In this document: positions 42,994 to 51,390 of the stretch, piece by piece
Layout: the number at the start of each line of letters is the position of its first letter
How positions within the stretch are numbered: the stretch's first letter is position 1
NCBI GenBank assembly: GCA_046349975.1
Contig: JAXMBH010000008.1
Coordinates: forward strand, 62,001 to 126,000
DNA from: JABDGM01 sp046349975
GTDB lineage: Bacteria; Planctomycetota; Planctomycetia; Pirellulales; Lacipirellulaceae
Length of the DNA: 64,000 bases
Direction: 5' to 3'
The notes under the pieces: generated by a model
The model's database searches: none
The model's input: the letters and a program-made list of their open reading frames with translations, nothing else
What the model was told of the DNA's origin: nothing
Translations under genes and position numbers: made by a program

Positions 42994-43554
42994 ATGCGCT
43001 GGTTCTGGCTCGACCGCTTCACCGAATTCGTCAGCGGCTCGCACGCCACGGGCGTGAAATGCGTCTCGCTCAGCGAAGATCATCTCACGGAGCACTGGCC
43101 AAACTACCCGATCATGCCCAATTCGTTGGTGGCTGAGGGCATGGCCCAGTGCGGCGGCCTCTTGGTGAGCGAGCTCTACCAGTTCAGCGAACTCGTGGTG
43201 CTGGCGAAATTCGCCAAGTTTTCCGTCGACGGCGAAGCCCGCCCCGGCGACACACTCCGCTACCGCGCGAAGATCGAGCAGGCGAAAGATTTCGGCGCCA
43301 GCGTCACCGTCATCGGCGACATCGACGGCCGGCCGTTTTCCGAAGCCGATATCTTCTTCGCCCGCTACGATGCCGATGCCTCCGAGAACACCCGCGGCCG
43401 CACGCTGTTCGACCCCATCGAGCTCTTGAAATGGCTCCGCGTGGTGAAAGTATTCGACATCGGCACCCGCCCCGACGGCACCCGCCTGCGGGTCGAAGAT
43501 TACCCGCACTTGAACGGGCGCCGCGAGGCGCTGATTAATCGGAACGAACATTAG
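42994..43554 (+). CDS. FabZ-like dehydratase homologue (2)
   Basis: 186 residues from ATG 42994 (MRWFWLDRFTEFVSG); the frame is open to 42937 through the repeat. It parallels the first dehydratase: MRxFWxDxxxxF start, EHWPNYPIMPNSLVAEGMAQ with His34 and Glu48 aligned to the catalytic pair, then KFAKFSVDGEARPGDTLRYR. The Pro-Gly before the active-site helix is Pro-Asn (Asn43), and the tunnel residues differ. It could be a true dehydratase/isomerase of other chain length or a non-catalytic partner, since hot-dog enzymes often act as pairs. It precedes the ketosynthase gene by 96 bp. Confidence 0.85.
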   Translation: MRWFWLDRFTEFVSGSHATGVKCVSLSEDHLTEHWPNYPIMPNSLVAEGMAQCGGLLVSELYQFSELVVLAKFAKFSVDGEARPGDTLRYRAKIEQAKDFGASVTVIGDIDGRPFSEADIFFARYDADASENTRGRTLFDPIELLKWLRVVKVFDIGTRPDGTRLRVEDYPHLNGRREALINRNEH

Positions 43555-43570
43555 CGAGAGCATTAGAGGG

Positions 43571-43635
43571 GTAGAGCAGCAGAGCAGTAGATTCGGATGC
43601 TCTGGTTTTCGGCTACTCCACTACTGCTCTACTCC
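43571..43635. repeat. Inverted repeat between second dehydratase and ketosynthase genes
   Basis: gtagagcagcagagcagtag (43571-43590) pairs with ctactgctctactcc (43621-43635). It ends 15 bp before the ketosynthase ATG. Confidence 0.8.
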
Positions 43636-43650
43636 ACTTTGGATAAAAAC

Positions 43651-44928
43651 ATGCGACGACGCGTAGTAGTCACCGGCATGGGCGTAGTCACCCCGCTCGG
43701 CACCACGGTCCCCGCCCTGTGGGCCAACCTCAAGGAAGGTAAGTCGGGCGTCGACTTCACCACGCTCTTCGACGCGAGCCACTTTCCTACGCGCATCTCG
43801 GCCGAGGTTCGCAACTGGTCGCTCGCCGACTCGGGCGAAGACCCGGCACCGTGGGAAAACCGCGGCCGCCACACGAAGTTTGCCATCGGCGCGGCCCGCC
43901 AGGCCACGAATGACTCCGGCGTCCTCGGCACGGTCGACCCCGACCGCTTCGGCGTCTATCTCGGCGCCGGCGAAGGCCAGCAAGACTTCTACAACTTCAG
44001 CCACATGATGGTCGCCGCCCTCAAGAACGGCGAACTCGACCTCGCGGCGTTCATTCAAGAAGGCCTCAAGCGGCTCGACCCCAAGCTCGAGCTCGAACAA
44101 GAGCCGAACATGCCTGTCGCTTACGTCGCCACGCATTTCGGCGCCGAAGGCCCGAACTTCAACTGTCTCACGGCGTGTGCCGCGAGCAGCCAGGCCGTCG
44201 GCGAGGCCACCGAAATCATCCGCCGCGGCGAGGCCGACGTCATGCTCTCCGGCGGCGCGCACAGCATGATCCACCCGTTTGGCGTTACTGGCTTCAATCT
44301 GCTCACGGCCCTCTCCGAGAACAACGCCGAACCGCAGAAGGCCTCGCGACCGTTCGACCTCAATCGCGACGGCTTCATCCTCGGCGAAGGCGCGGCAATC
44401 GTCGTGCTCGAAGAATATGAACGCGCCAAAAAGCGCGGTGCACCGATCTACGGCGAAATCCTCGGCTACGGCACCACGGCCGACGCCTTCCGTATCACCG
44501 ACACGCATCCCGAAGGCCGCGGCGCGATTTCCTGCATGAAAATGGCCCTTCGCGACGCTCAAAAAAACCCGGCTGACATCGACTACATCAACGCCCACGG
44601 CACGAGCACGCAAGTGAACGATCGCGTCGAGTCACTCGCGATCAAAGAAGCGCTGGGTGCCGATGTCGCGTACAAGGTGCCCGTCTCCAGCACCAAGAGC
44701 ATGACTGGCCACCTCATCGCCGCCGCCGGCGCGACCGAGCTGATCATCAGCCTCATGGCGATCCGCGACAACATCGTGCCGCCGACGATCAACTATGAAA
44801 CCCCCGACCCGCAGTGCGACCTCGACTACGTGCCGAACGTCGCCCGCGAAAAGAAAGTCCGCACCATCCTCTCCAACAGCTTCGGCTTCGGCGGCCAGAA
44901 CATCGCACTGATTGCAGGCGCGGTCTAG
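43651..44928 (+). CDS. fabF: Beta-ketoacyl-ACP synthase II (FabF type)
   Basis: 425 residues from ATG 43651; the frame extends to 43597 through an inverted repeat, so the inner ATG with RRRVVVTGMGVVTPLG is chosen. The catalytic triad is complete: Cys176 in NFNCLTACAASSQ, His316 in YINAHGTSTQVND and His354 in STKSMTGHLIAAAG (Lys349 also present). The end SNSFGFGGQNIALI is canonical. It condenses acyl-ACP with malonyl-ACP. It is the last gene of the cluster at 41946-44928. It contrasts with the catalytically altered homologue at 18263-19525. Confidence 0.95.
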   Translation: MRRRVVVTGMGVVTPLGTTVPALWANLKEGKSGVDFTTLFDASHFPTRISAEVRNWSLADSGEDPAPWENRGRHTKFAIGAARQATNDSGVLGTVDPDRFGVYLGAGEGQQDFYNFSHMMVAALKNGELDLAAFIQEGLKRLDPKLELEQEPNMPVAYVATHFGAEGPNFNCLTACAASSQAVGEATEIIRRGEADVMLSGGAHSMIHPFGVTGFNLLTALSENNAEPQKASRPFDLNRDGFILGEGAAIVVLEEYERAKKRGAPIYGEILGYGTTADAFRITDTHPEGRGAISCMKMALRDAQKNPADIDYINAHGTSTQVNDRVESLAIKEALGADVAYKVPVSSTKSMTGHLIAAAGATELIISLMAIRDNIVPPTINYETPDPQCDLDYVPNVAREKKVRTILSNSFGFGGQNIALIAGAV

Positions 44929-45149
44929 TCATTTGACGGACACAGCGTGTGCAGCGTTGTGAGCGTGTCGCTATGTCGCCAGCGGCGGTCACGCCTCTGC
45001 TCGCGCAGCGATAAAAGTCCGACTTATCGTCGGGTAACTCACGCCCCGCCAATATTCACCAATCTCACACGAATCACCCTCGGGCCGCACGTTCGCCGCC
45101 AGCCGGCGTTCGTTCCCACGCCCCGCGCCGCCCGCTACACTGGGGGTAC

Positions 45150-46070
45150 ATGTCGTCTTCATCGTTGTTCCAATTCGCGAACGTCACGAAAACGTACGGC
45201 CCCGTCCGCGCGCTCGATGACCTCTCCCTCGTCGTGCCGCCAGGCGCGATCGGCCTCCTCGGCCCGAACGGCTCCGGCAAAACGACGATGATCCGCACGC
45301 TGCTCGGCCTCATTCCGGTCGATCGTGGCACGGGCGCGGTGCTCGGCATGGATTTTCGCCACCGCCAACTCGATATCCGCCGCGAAGTCGGCTTCGCGCC
45401 GGAAGACGAGTGCCTCTTTCCGCACGTCCAGGGCGTCGAGTTCGTCGCCTACGCCGGCGAACTCGTCGGCATGTCCACGGGCGATGCCTTGCAGCGGGCC
45501 CACGAAGTGCTCGACTATGTCGGCCTCGGCGAAGCCCGCTACCGCATGGTCGAATCTTACTCCACCGGCATGAAGCAGCGGCTGAAGCTCGCCTCGGCGA
45601 TTGTCCATGATCCGAAGCTCGTCATCCTCGACGAACCCACGAATGGCATGGATCCCGCCGGCCGCCGCGAAGTGCTCGACCTCGCTCACGACCTCGCCCA
45701 CAACAAGGGCATGAACCTCTTGTTCTCGAGCCACATCCTGCCCGATGTCGAAGCCGTGTGCGACTACGTCATCGTCCTCGCCCGCGGCAAACTGCTGGCC
45801 CAGGGCGCAATTCAAGACCTCAAGCAAGTGCACGAACAGGCGTTCGATGTTCGCGTGAAATCCGACTCGCCCACGTTCGCCGAGCACCTCCGCGCAGCCG
45901 GCTGCGTCGCCGAGCCCAATGGCGAGCTGTTGCGCGTGCGCATTCCGGCCGGCCGCTCGCCACAGATCCTGTGGGAAGTCGCGGCAGAGAGCCGCGAGCA
46001 GATTCGCCATCTGCGGCCGCAGCGCAGCACGCTCGAAGAAGTCTTCCTTCAAGCCGTGGAGCGCGCCTGA
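45150..46070 (+). CDS. ABC transporter ATP-binding protein (1 of 2)
   Basis: 306 residues from ATG 45150. Walker A GPNGSGKTTMIRTLLGL, Q-loop FAPEDECLFPHVQGVEFVAY, signature YSTGMKQRLKLASAI, Walker B LVILDEPTNGMDPAGRREVL, switch His in LLFSSHILPDVEAV. The C-terminal domain (about 215-306) matches that of drug/natamycin-type exporter ATPases. Its TGA overlaps the ATG of the permease gene (46070), so the two are translationally coupled. It opens a four-gene set of ATPase-permease-ATPase-permease. Confidence 0.94.
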   Translation: MSSSSLFQFANVTKTYGPVRALDDLSLVVPPGAIGLLGPNGSGKTTMIRTLLGLIPVDRGTGAVLGMDFRHRQLDIRREVGFAPEDECLFPHVQGVEFVAYAGELVGMSTGDALQRAHEVLDYVGLGEARYRMVESYSTGMKQRLKLASAIVHDPKLVILDEPTNGMDPAGRREVLDLAHDLAHNKGMNLLFSSHILPDVEAVCDYVIVLARGKLLAQGAIQDLKQVHEQAFDVRVKSDSPTFAEHLRAAGCVAEPNGELLRVRIPAGRSPQILWEVAAESREQIRHLRPQRSTLEEVFLQAVERA

Positions 46071-47134
46071 TGCCGATCTTCGATCAAGGATATCAGCATT
46101 GGTCCGGCCACCTTTCGGGTCACGCCTGGCGGTGGCTGGCGATCTCGCGCCGCGGCCTCCAGACCGTCCTCAAAGGCAAACTCGTTCGCCTTACGCTGCT
46201 CGTGTGCTGGCTGCCGGCAATCGTCCTGGCGTTTGTCCTCTGCATGTGGGGTCTCATTGAACGCCAGTCAGAGATGATCATCGCCTTCAAGCCGTATCTC
46301 ACCACGCTGCTCGGCCGCGATATCGTGGCCGACCCGCGGGCGTATCGCGCCGACATCTGGACGATTTGCTACCACTATTTCTTTGCCTGGCAGCTCTGGT
46401 TCGCGATGGTGCTCGTGCTGCTCGCCGGGCCGAATCTCATTAGCCAGGACCTGCGCTACAACGCCCTGCCGCTCTACTTCTCGCGGCCGCTGCGGCGCAT
46501 TGACTATTTCCTCGGCAAGCTCGGTATTATCGTCGGCCTCATCGGCCTGGCCATGATCGGCCCGGCCGTGCTCACATACATTCTCGGCCTGCTGTTCAGC
46601 CTCGATATCACGATCATCCGCGACACATATTCAATCCTGCTGGCGAGCCTGGCCTATGGCGTCATATTATCCGTGTCGGCCGGCCTGCTGGTCCTGGCGT
46701 TCAGTGCCACCACGCGCAATTCCCGCTATGTGGCCCTGCTGTGGTTGGCGATGTTATTGATTTCGTCGACCGTTTCTTTTGTGCTGGTGCGCATCGATCA
46801 AGCGCACCGGCTGCACGCCAGCAACAAAGGCTTTCGCGCGTGGCGCGATGAGAGTTTTGTCTCCGACGAACTCAAGGCCGAAGAGGCGGATTGGCGATCG
46901 CTGGTTTCCTACACGGCGAACTTGAGCCGCGTTCAGGAGCAGTTGTTGCGCACCAACAAGTCATGGCGTCGCCTGGCTGATTTGTCGCCCACCGGTACGC
47001 GCAGCCCGATCCTGCAAAAGATGCTCTACACGCAACATCCTTGGTATTGGTCCGCCGGCGTCCTGGTGAGTCTCGCCGCGTTTTCCGCATGCACGCTGAA
47101 CCTGACCGTCAAATCGCTCGACCGCCTCAAATGA
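46070..47134 (+). CDS. ABC transporter permease (1 of 2)
   Basis: 354 residues from ATG 46070, overlapping the previous stop (TGATG). Hydrophobic helices lie near 41-63, 105-127, 148-172, 178-200, 205-250 and 325-345, in the layout of ABC-2 type permeases. A soluble loop with coiled-coil character (about 255-320) precedes the last helix. The motif LISQDLRYNALPLYFSRPLR after the second helix is common to this subfamily. It pairs with the ATPase encoded just upstream. The substrate is unknown. Confidence 0.87.
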   Translation: MPIFDQGYQHWSGHLSGHAWRWLAISRRGLQTVLKGKLVRLTLLVCWLPAIVLAFVLCMWGLIERQSEMIIAFKPYLTTLLGRDIVADPRAYRADIWTICYHYFFAWQLWFAMVLVLLAGPNLISQDLRYNALPLYFSRPLRRIDYFLGKLGIIVGLIGLAMIGPAVLTYILGLLFSLDITIIRDTYSILLASLAYGVILSVSAGLLVLAFSATTRNSRYVALLWLAMLLISSTVSFVLVRIDQAHRLHASNKGFRAWRDESFVSDELKAEEADWRSLVSYTANLSRVQEQLLRTNKSWRRLADLSPTGTRSPILQKMLYTQHPWYWSAGVLVSLAAFSACTLNLTVKSLDRLK

Positions 47135-48057
47135 TGCCCGTCGTCGACTTCCACAACGTTTCGAAGTGGTATGGCAACGTGATCGGCATCAACCGGCTGA
47201 GCGTGCGCATCGGCCCCGGCGTGACCGGCCTGTTGGGCCCCAACGGCGCCGGCAAGTCGACGTTCCTGCAGCTCGCCACGGGCCAGCTCGAACCGAGCCA
47301 AGGCGCGGTGCGCGTGCTGGGCCAGCACGTGTGGAACAACGCCAGCCTTAACCGACTCATCGGCCTCTGCCCTGAGCAAGACGCTTTTTACGAATGGATG
47401 ACCGGCTGGGATTTCGTCCATACATCGGCTCGCCTCGGCGGCCTCTCTCGGGCCGACGCCCGCACCGCCGCTGAGCGCACCATCGCCGCCGTCGGCATGA
47501 CACCGCACCAGAACCGGGCCATCCGCGGCTACTCGAAAGGCATGCGGCAGCGCATCAAGCTGGCGCAGTCGCTGGTACACGATCCGCAAGTGCTGTTCCT
47601 GGATGAGCCGCTTACCGGAACCGATCCGCTCGCCCGCCGCGAGCTGATGGACATCATCCTCCGCCTCGGCGACACCGGCAAAAGTGTGATCGTCTCCAGT
47701 CACGTGCTGTACGAAGTGCAATCGCTCACGGCGAACATCGTGCTGCTCAATCGCGGCCGGCTCGTGGCCGAGGGGAACATCCGCCAGATTCGCGACCTCA
47801 TCGACACGCATCCGCACCACATCAAGCTCGAATGCGATAACTATCGCGGCCTTGCTGCGCGCATGGTCGCGTGGGAAGGGGTCGAAGGCGTGCGCGTGCT
47901 CGCCAACGAAAACGCCTTGATGGTCGAAACCCGCAGCCCGGACGACTTCTACAATCGCCTCCCTGAGCTCTCGCTCGAAGATGGCCTCGCCATCAAGTCG
48001 GTGTACTCCGATGACGACAATCTTGAAGCCGTATTCCAATACTTGGTGGATTCATGA
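47131..48057 (+). CDS. ABC transporter ATP-binding protein (2 of 2)
   Basis: 308 residues from the ATG at 47131 (a second ATG follows at once), overlapping the permease stop (ATGATG). Walker A GPNGAGKSTFLQLATG, Q-loop CPEQDAFYEWMTGWDF, signature YSKGMRQRIKLAQSLV, Walker B VLFLDEPLTGTDPLARRELM, His switch VIVSSHVLYEVQSL. The signature Ser-Gly is replaced by Ser-Lys-Gly, as in other CcmA-like exporters. The C-terminal domain ends EDGLAIKSVYSDDDNLEAVF. Its stop overlaps the next gene by 4 bp. Confidence 0.94.
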   Translation: MMPVVDFHNVSKWYGNVIGINRLSVRIGPGVTGLLGPNGAGKSTFLQLATGQLEPSQGAVRVLGQHVWNNASLNRLIGLCPEQDAFYEWMTGWDFVHTSARLGGLSRADARTAAERTIAAVGMTPHQNRAIRGYSKGMRQRIKLAQSLVHDPQVLFLDEPLTGTDPLARRELMDIILRLGDTGKSVIVSSHVLYEVQSLTANIVLLNRGRLVAEGNIRQIRDLIDTHPHHIKLECDNYRGLAARMVAWEGVEGVRVLANENALMVETRSPDDFYNRLPELSLEDGLAIKSVYSDDDNLEAVFQYLVDS

Positions 48058-48980
48058 CCGCCGCTTCTGTTACGAGTGAATCCGAGCGGAATGCAGCCGC
48101 TGGGGCGACGACGGCGCCAATCGCTGCTGCGCACCAGACCTCGCTCTTCCGCTCCTGCTGGGCCCTCTACACGCTCACGCTCCGCCAACATCTGCACGGT
48201 AAGCGGTGGATCGCCCTGGCGTTTCTATTCCTGCTGCCCGCCGGCCTTGCCGTGCTCATCCGCTGGGCTGATCCCGATGGTGTGCCGAGCCGTCAGCTCG
48301 AGTTCGTGCTCTCGTGGCTGCTCATCCCCCAAGCGCTGCTGCCGCTCATGGCGCTGCTCTATGCCTCCGGAATTATTCTTGACGAGCAAGAAGACCAAAC
48401 GATCACGTACCTTCTGATTCGACCCATTCCGAAGTGGCTCATCTACCTGGTAAAGATGGCGGCCACTTGGACGACGACCGTGGCCCTCGTGCTGGTGCTT
48501 ACTGCGCTCACGTTTGCCGCCATTTACATTCGTAGCGACACTCCGCTCTCGGAAGTCCTGTTCCGGGCGAGCACATCGGCCGAAATTCATGCGCTCGCCG
48601 TCATTGCCTACTGCAGTTTGTTTGGCCTCCTCGGCCTGCTCACCAAGCGCAGTCTGGTTGCGGGCATGTTGTATACCGTCGTCATCGAAGGTGTGCTCGC
48701 TAACTTGCCGCTGAGCGTGCGGATGGTCACGGTCATCTATTATTGCCGCGTCATCGCCTATCGCACGCTCGATTTCAAAGTGACTTTTCACGACCGAACG
48801 GAAGACGTGGCCTCCGAACTCTGGTTCATCGACCTGACGAACGAAACGCAAGTCGCGGAACATCCACAACGACTCACATGCATCGCCGTTCTCATGATCG
48901 CGAGCATCGTTTGTGCCGCCCTTGCCGCGTTCCTCTGCTCCCAACGCGAGTTTCACGTAAAGACACCAGAAAAGGACTGA
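48054..48980 (+). CDS. ABC transporter permease (2 of 2)
   Basis: 308 residues from ATG 48054 (ATGA overlap with the previous stop). Six hydrophobic helices: near 52-69, 82-106, 130-160, 182-200, 203-224 and 274-294. A typical ABC-2 loop ILDEQEDQTITYLLIRPIPK follows the second helix. It completes the second ATPase-permease pair. The two pairs are stacked without gaps, so they may form one hetero-complex or two co-regulated pumps. Confidence 0.87.
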   Translation: MTAASVTSESERNAAAGATTAPIAAAHQTSLFRSCWALYTLTLRQHLHGKRWIALAFLFLLPAGLAVLIRWADPDGVPSRQLEFVLSWLLIPQALLPLMALLYASGIILDEQEDQTITYLLIRPIPKWLIYLVKMAATWTTTVALVLVLTALTFAAIYIRSDTPLSEVLFRASTSAEIHALAVIAYCSLFGLLGLLTKRSLVAGMLYTVVIEGVLANLPLSVRMVTVIYYCRVIAYRTLDFKVTFHDRTEDVASELWFIDLTNETQVAEHPQRLTCIAVLMIASIVCAALAAFLCSQREFHVKTPEKD

Positions 48981-49029
48981 GCCATTGGTGCTAAGAGTAC
49001 GACGCTCATCAACTTAAGCGGGGAGAGCC

Positions 49030-50058
49030 TCACCGCACGAGCCGCGGCGCGTTTTCCCACGATTGTTCGGCCGGCCGAGGCCCCGCCCTCAATGCTTCTC
49101 GCAACCGCCGCACCGCCAATTCCTTCGCCTTCGCTTCCACTTCGACCGTCACCGCCAGCGACAACCACTCCGAAGGGAAATCGTGCACATCCACAAAATC
49201 ATGATGCCGCTCCGGCCGCGGGCCCTGCCAACCCAGGAGCGGGCTCGAAATATGAAACACCGGCTCGCGATCCCAGGTGCTCAATGCTTCGCTGGTCGCC
49301 TGGCTCACCGTCCAGCCATCGCTAGCGCAGCGATGATGATGCACATCGTACACGAGCGGCACGCCGTTGTGGCGGCACCACGCAGCCAGATCGCGAGGCG
49401 TGAAAATCTTATCGTCGTTTTCCACGGTAATCCGCGCGCGAGCCGCCGCAGATAAGCGGTCCAGGTTTCGCGCTAGGCGATCGAGCGCGGCCGGCTTGTC
49501 GCCATACGCGCCGCCAGCGTGGATATTGATGACATCGGCCTTCACCCACGCGGCAACTTCCGCTTGGTATTCGAGGTCCGCAATCGAGCGCTGGACGACC
49601 TCCTCGCGGGGCGAATTCAACACGATGAACTGGTCTGGATGGAACACCAGCCGCACGCCACGTTCGACGGCCAGCCGCCCCGCCGTCTGAAAGCGCTCCA
49701 CAATCGCGCCCGCATGCGGCAGATCCTGCGTGGCGTACCCAGCTTCTGGATGCGTCTTCACGGGCAGGATGGCGCTATTGATCCGAAAGCAGCCGATCTC
49801 GTTTTCTGTGCAATAAGTAATTGCCGCCGCGAGCGCCGCCGCATTGTGCAAACACAGTTGGGACAGTTTTTCGCGCCGGGCCTCCGGCTCCATGCGCAAC
49901 AAGCTGGTTGCCGTGGTCGTGCGAAATTTGATCGGTTGCTCGATAAATTGGCAGCACAGCCCGAATCGCAAGGGGGCCGATCGCAGGGGCTTAACGCTGT
50001 CCGCAGCCTGGGTTCGACCGACCCCAGCGCCACTCGATTCGTGCTTTGATTCTGCCAT
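49030..50058 (-). CDS. uvsE: UV damage endonuclease UvsE/UvdE
   Basis: 342 residues from ATG 50058; the frame extends upstream to 50136 without support. TIM-barrel motifs: RFGLCCQFIEQPIKFRTTTA, GCFRINSAILPVKTHPEAGY, VRLVFHPDQFIVLNSPREEV, VINIHAGGAYGDKPAALDRL, ITVENDDKIFTPRDLAAWCR, PLVYDVHHHRC and RHHDFVDVHDFPSEWLSL. The His/Glu/Asp metal ligands for three metal ions are in these blocks. The enzyme nicks 5' of UV photoproducts. The N-terminal tail (about 1-30) is low-complexity and partly encoded by a ctgggttcgaccgaccccag palindrome (about 50006-50026). It converges with the ABC cluster. Confidence 0.94.
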   Translation of the reverse strand: MAESKHESSGAGVGRTQAADSVKPLRSAPLRFGLCCQFIEQPIKFRTTTATSLLRMEPEARREKLSQLCLHNAAALAAAITYCTENEIGCFRINSAILPVKTHPEAGYATQDLPHAGAIVERFQTAGRLAVERGVRLVFHPDQFIVLNSPREEVVQRSIADLEYQAEVAAWVKADVINIHAGGAYGDKPAALDRLARNLDRLSAAARARITVENDDKIFTPRDLAAWCRHNGVPLVYDVHHHRCASDGWTVSQATSEALSTWDREPVFHISSPLLGWQGPRPERHHDFVDVHDFPSEWLSLAVTVEVEAKAKELAVRRLREALRAGPRPAEQSWENAPRLVR

Positions 50059-50279
50059 GTAGGTCAGGTTCGGTGATCGAGCTCGCGGCCATCGACATTT
50101 CTGGCAGCGAGCAATGCGTTCCACCATTGTACACATCGTGTCGCCGGGCTTTGTGCGTCATTTCCCCACCCATTGGGCGCCTTGCTGTTCGGCCAGGAAA
50201 CGCTGAGTTCTGGCCAAGGACGCCGCGCCGTGTTAGTTTCTCGTTTGCCCGCAAACGTTCTAGTTCCTCAAAGGCGCGT

Positions 50280-51341
50280 ATGAACAACACCCAACTCCGC
50301 AACGAGCAAGTCTGGCTTGCGGTCGGCTCGCTCATGATCATCGCGACGGTCGCCTTGGCGGCCGCGCTCGTTTACACGCGCGACGTGATGATCCCCTTCG
50401 TACTGTCGATCTTCATCACGACGGCCGTCTCGCCGATCGTGGATTTTCAAGTCCGCCGCTGGCGCATCCCCAGCATCTTCGCCGTTCTGAGCACTCTGAT
50501 GTTGGTATTCGCCGCGCTGACGCTCTTCGGCGCCTTCGTGGTGGTCGCCGTGCAAACGATGGCCCAAACGGCGTACGAATACAGCGCTCAAGTGGACTCG
50601 CTCACGAAAGATATGCTTACCCGCGTGAATGAACATCTCACCAGCTGGAAGCTCGAGGAAATTAAATTCGATCAATCGGCGGTGTCGACTGAACTGAAGT
50701 CGCTCCTGCCCGACCTCATCACCCGCATGGCCGGCACCGTGACGACGCTGGTCTCGCATGGCTTCCTGATCCTGTTCTTCGTCGTTTTCTTGCTCGTCGG
50801 CCGCAATCCCGACCAGAAACGCGAGAACATCTATACCGAAATCGAATCCACCATCCGCGGTTACATCACCACGATGAACGCGCTCGCCGCGTTCACCGCG
50901 ATCCTGGTGGGCATTACGCTGTGGGGTCTCCGCTTGCACATGGCCTGGCTGTTCGCGTTCCTCGTGTTTCTATTCACGTTCATCCCGAACATCGGTCCGA
51001 TCGTCGCCACGCTGCTGCCCGTGCCGGTCGCCGTCGCGCAATTTCAGAACCCATGGATGGTCCTCGCCGTCGTTGCGATACCGGGCGCGATCCACATGGT
51101 CGTCGGCAATCTCATTACGCCGAAGGTGATGGGCCGCGGGCTTGAGCTTCATCCGGTGACGGTGCTTCTAGCGCTCGCGTTTTGGGGCCTGTTGTGGGGC
51201 ATCGTCGGCATGGTCCTGGCCGTGCCGATCGTTGCGATGATTCGCATCGTGCTCAGCCACTTCAGCACCACCCGCTTTCTCGCCGATCTGCTGGCGGGGC
51301 GTCTCCCGGGCACGGCCAGGCCGACATCGCCCTCCATTTAA
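50280..51341 (+). CDS. AI-2E family (PerM-type) transporter
   Basis: 353 residues from ATG 50280; the longer open frame upstream lies in the divergent spacer. About eight hydrophobic helices with the family layout: an N-terminal pair (WLAVGSLMIIATVALAAALV, MIPFVLSIFITTAVSPIVDF), a soluble segment (about 95-150), then the C-terminal block. Characteristic runs are IRGYITTMNALAAFTAILVG, FLFTFIPNIGPIVATLLPVP, HMVVGNLITPKVMGRGLELH and LLWGIVGMVLAVPIVAMIRI. Family members export autoinducer-2 or act as Na+/H+ antiporters; the substrate here is unknown. The amidase gene starts within 50 bp. Confidence 0.9.
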   Translation: MNNTQLRNEQVWLAVGSLMIIATVALAAALVYTRDVMIPFVLSIFITTAVSPIVDFQVRRWRIPSIFAVLSTLMLVFAALTLFGAFVVVAVQTMAQTAYEYSAQVDSLTKDMLTRVNEHLTSWKLEEIKFDQSAVSTELKSLLPDLITRMAGTVTTLVSHGFLILFFVVFLLVGRNPDQKRENIYTEIESTIRGYITTMNALAAFTAILVGITLWGLRLHMAWLFAFLVFLFTFIPNIGPIVATLLPVPVAVAQFQNPWMVLAVVAIPGAIHMVVGNLITPKVMGRGLELHPVTVLLALAFWGLLWGIVGMVLAVPIVAMIRIVLSHFSTTRFLADLLAGRLPGTARPTSPSI

Positions 51342-51390
51342 TATGGAGGGCCGCCAATTCGATTCCATCCTCCCGCCCCCGATGTGCTTG

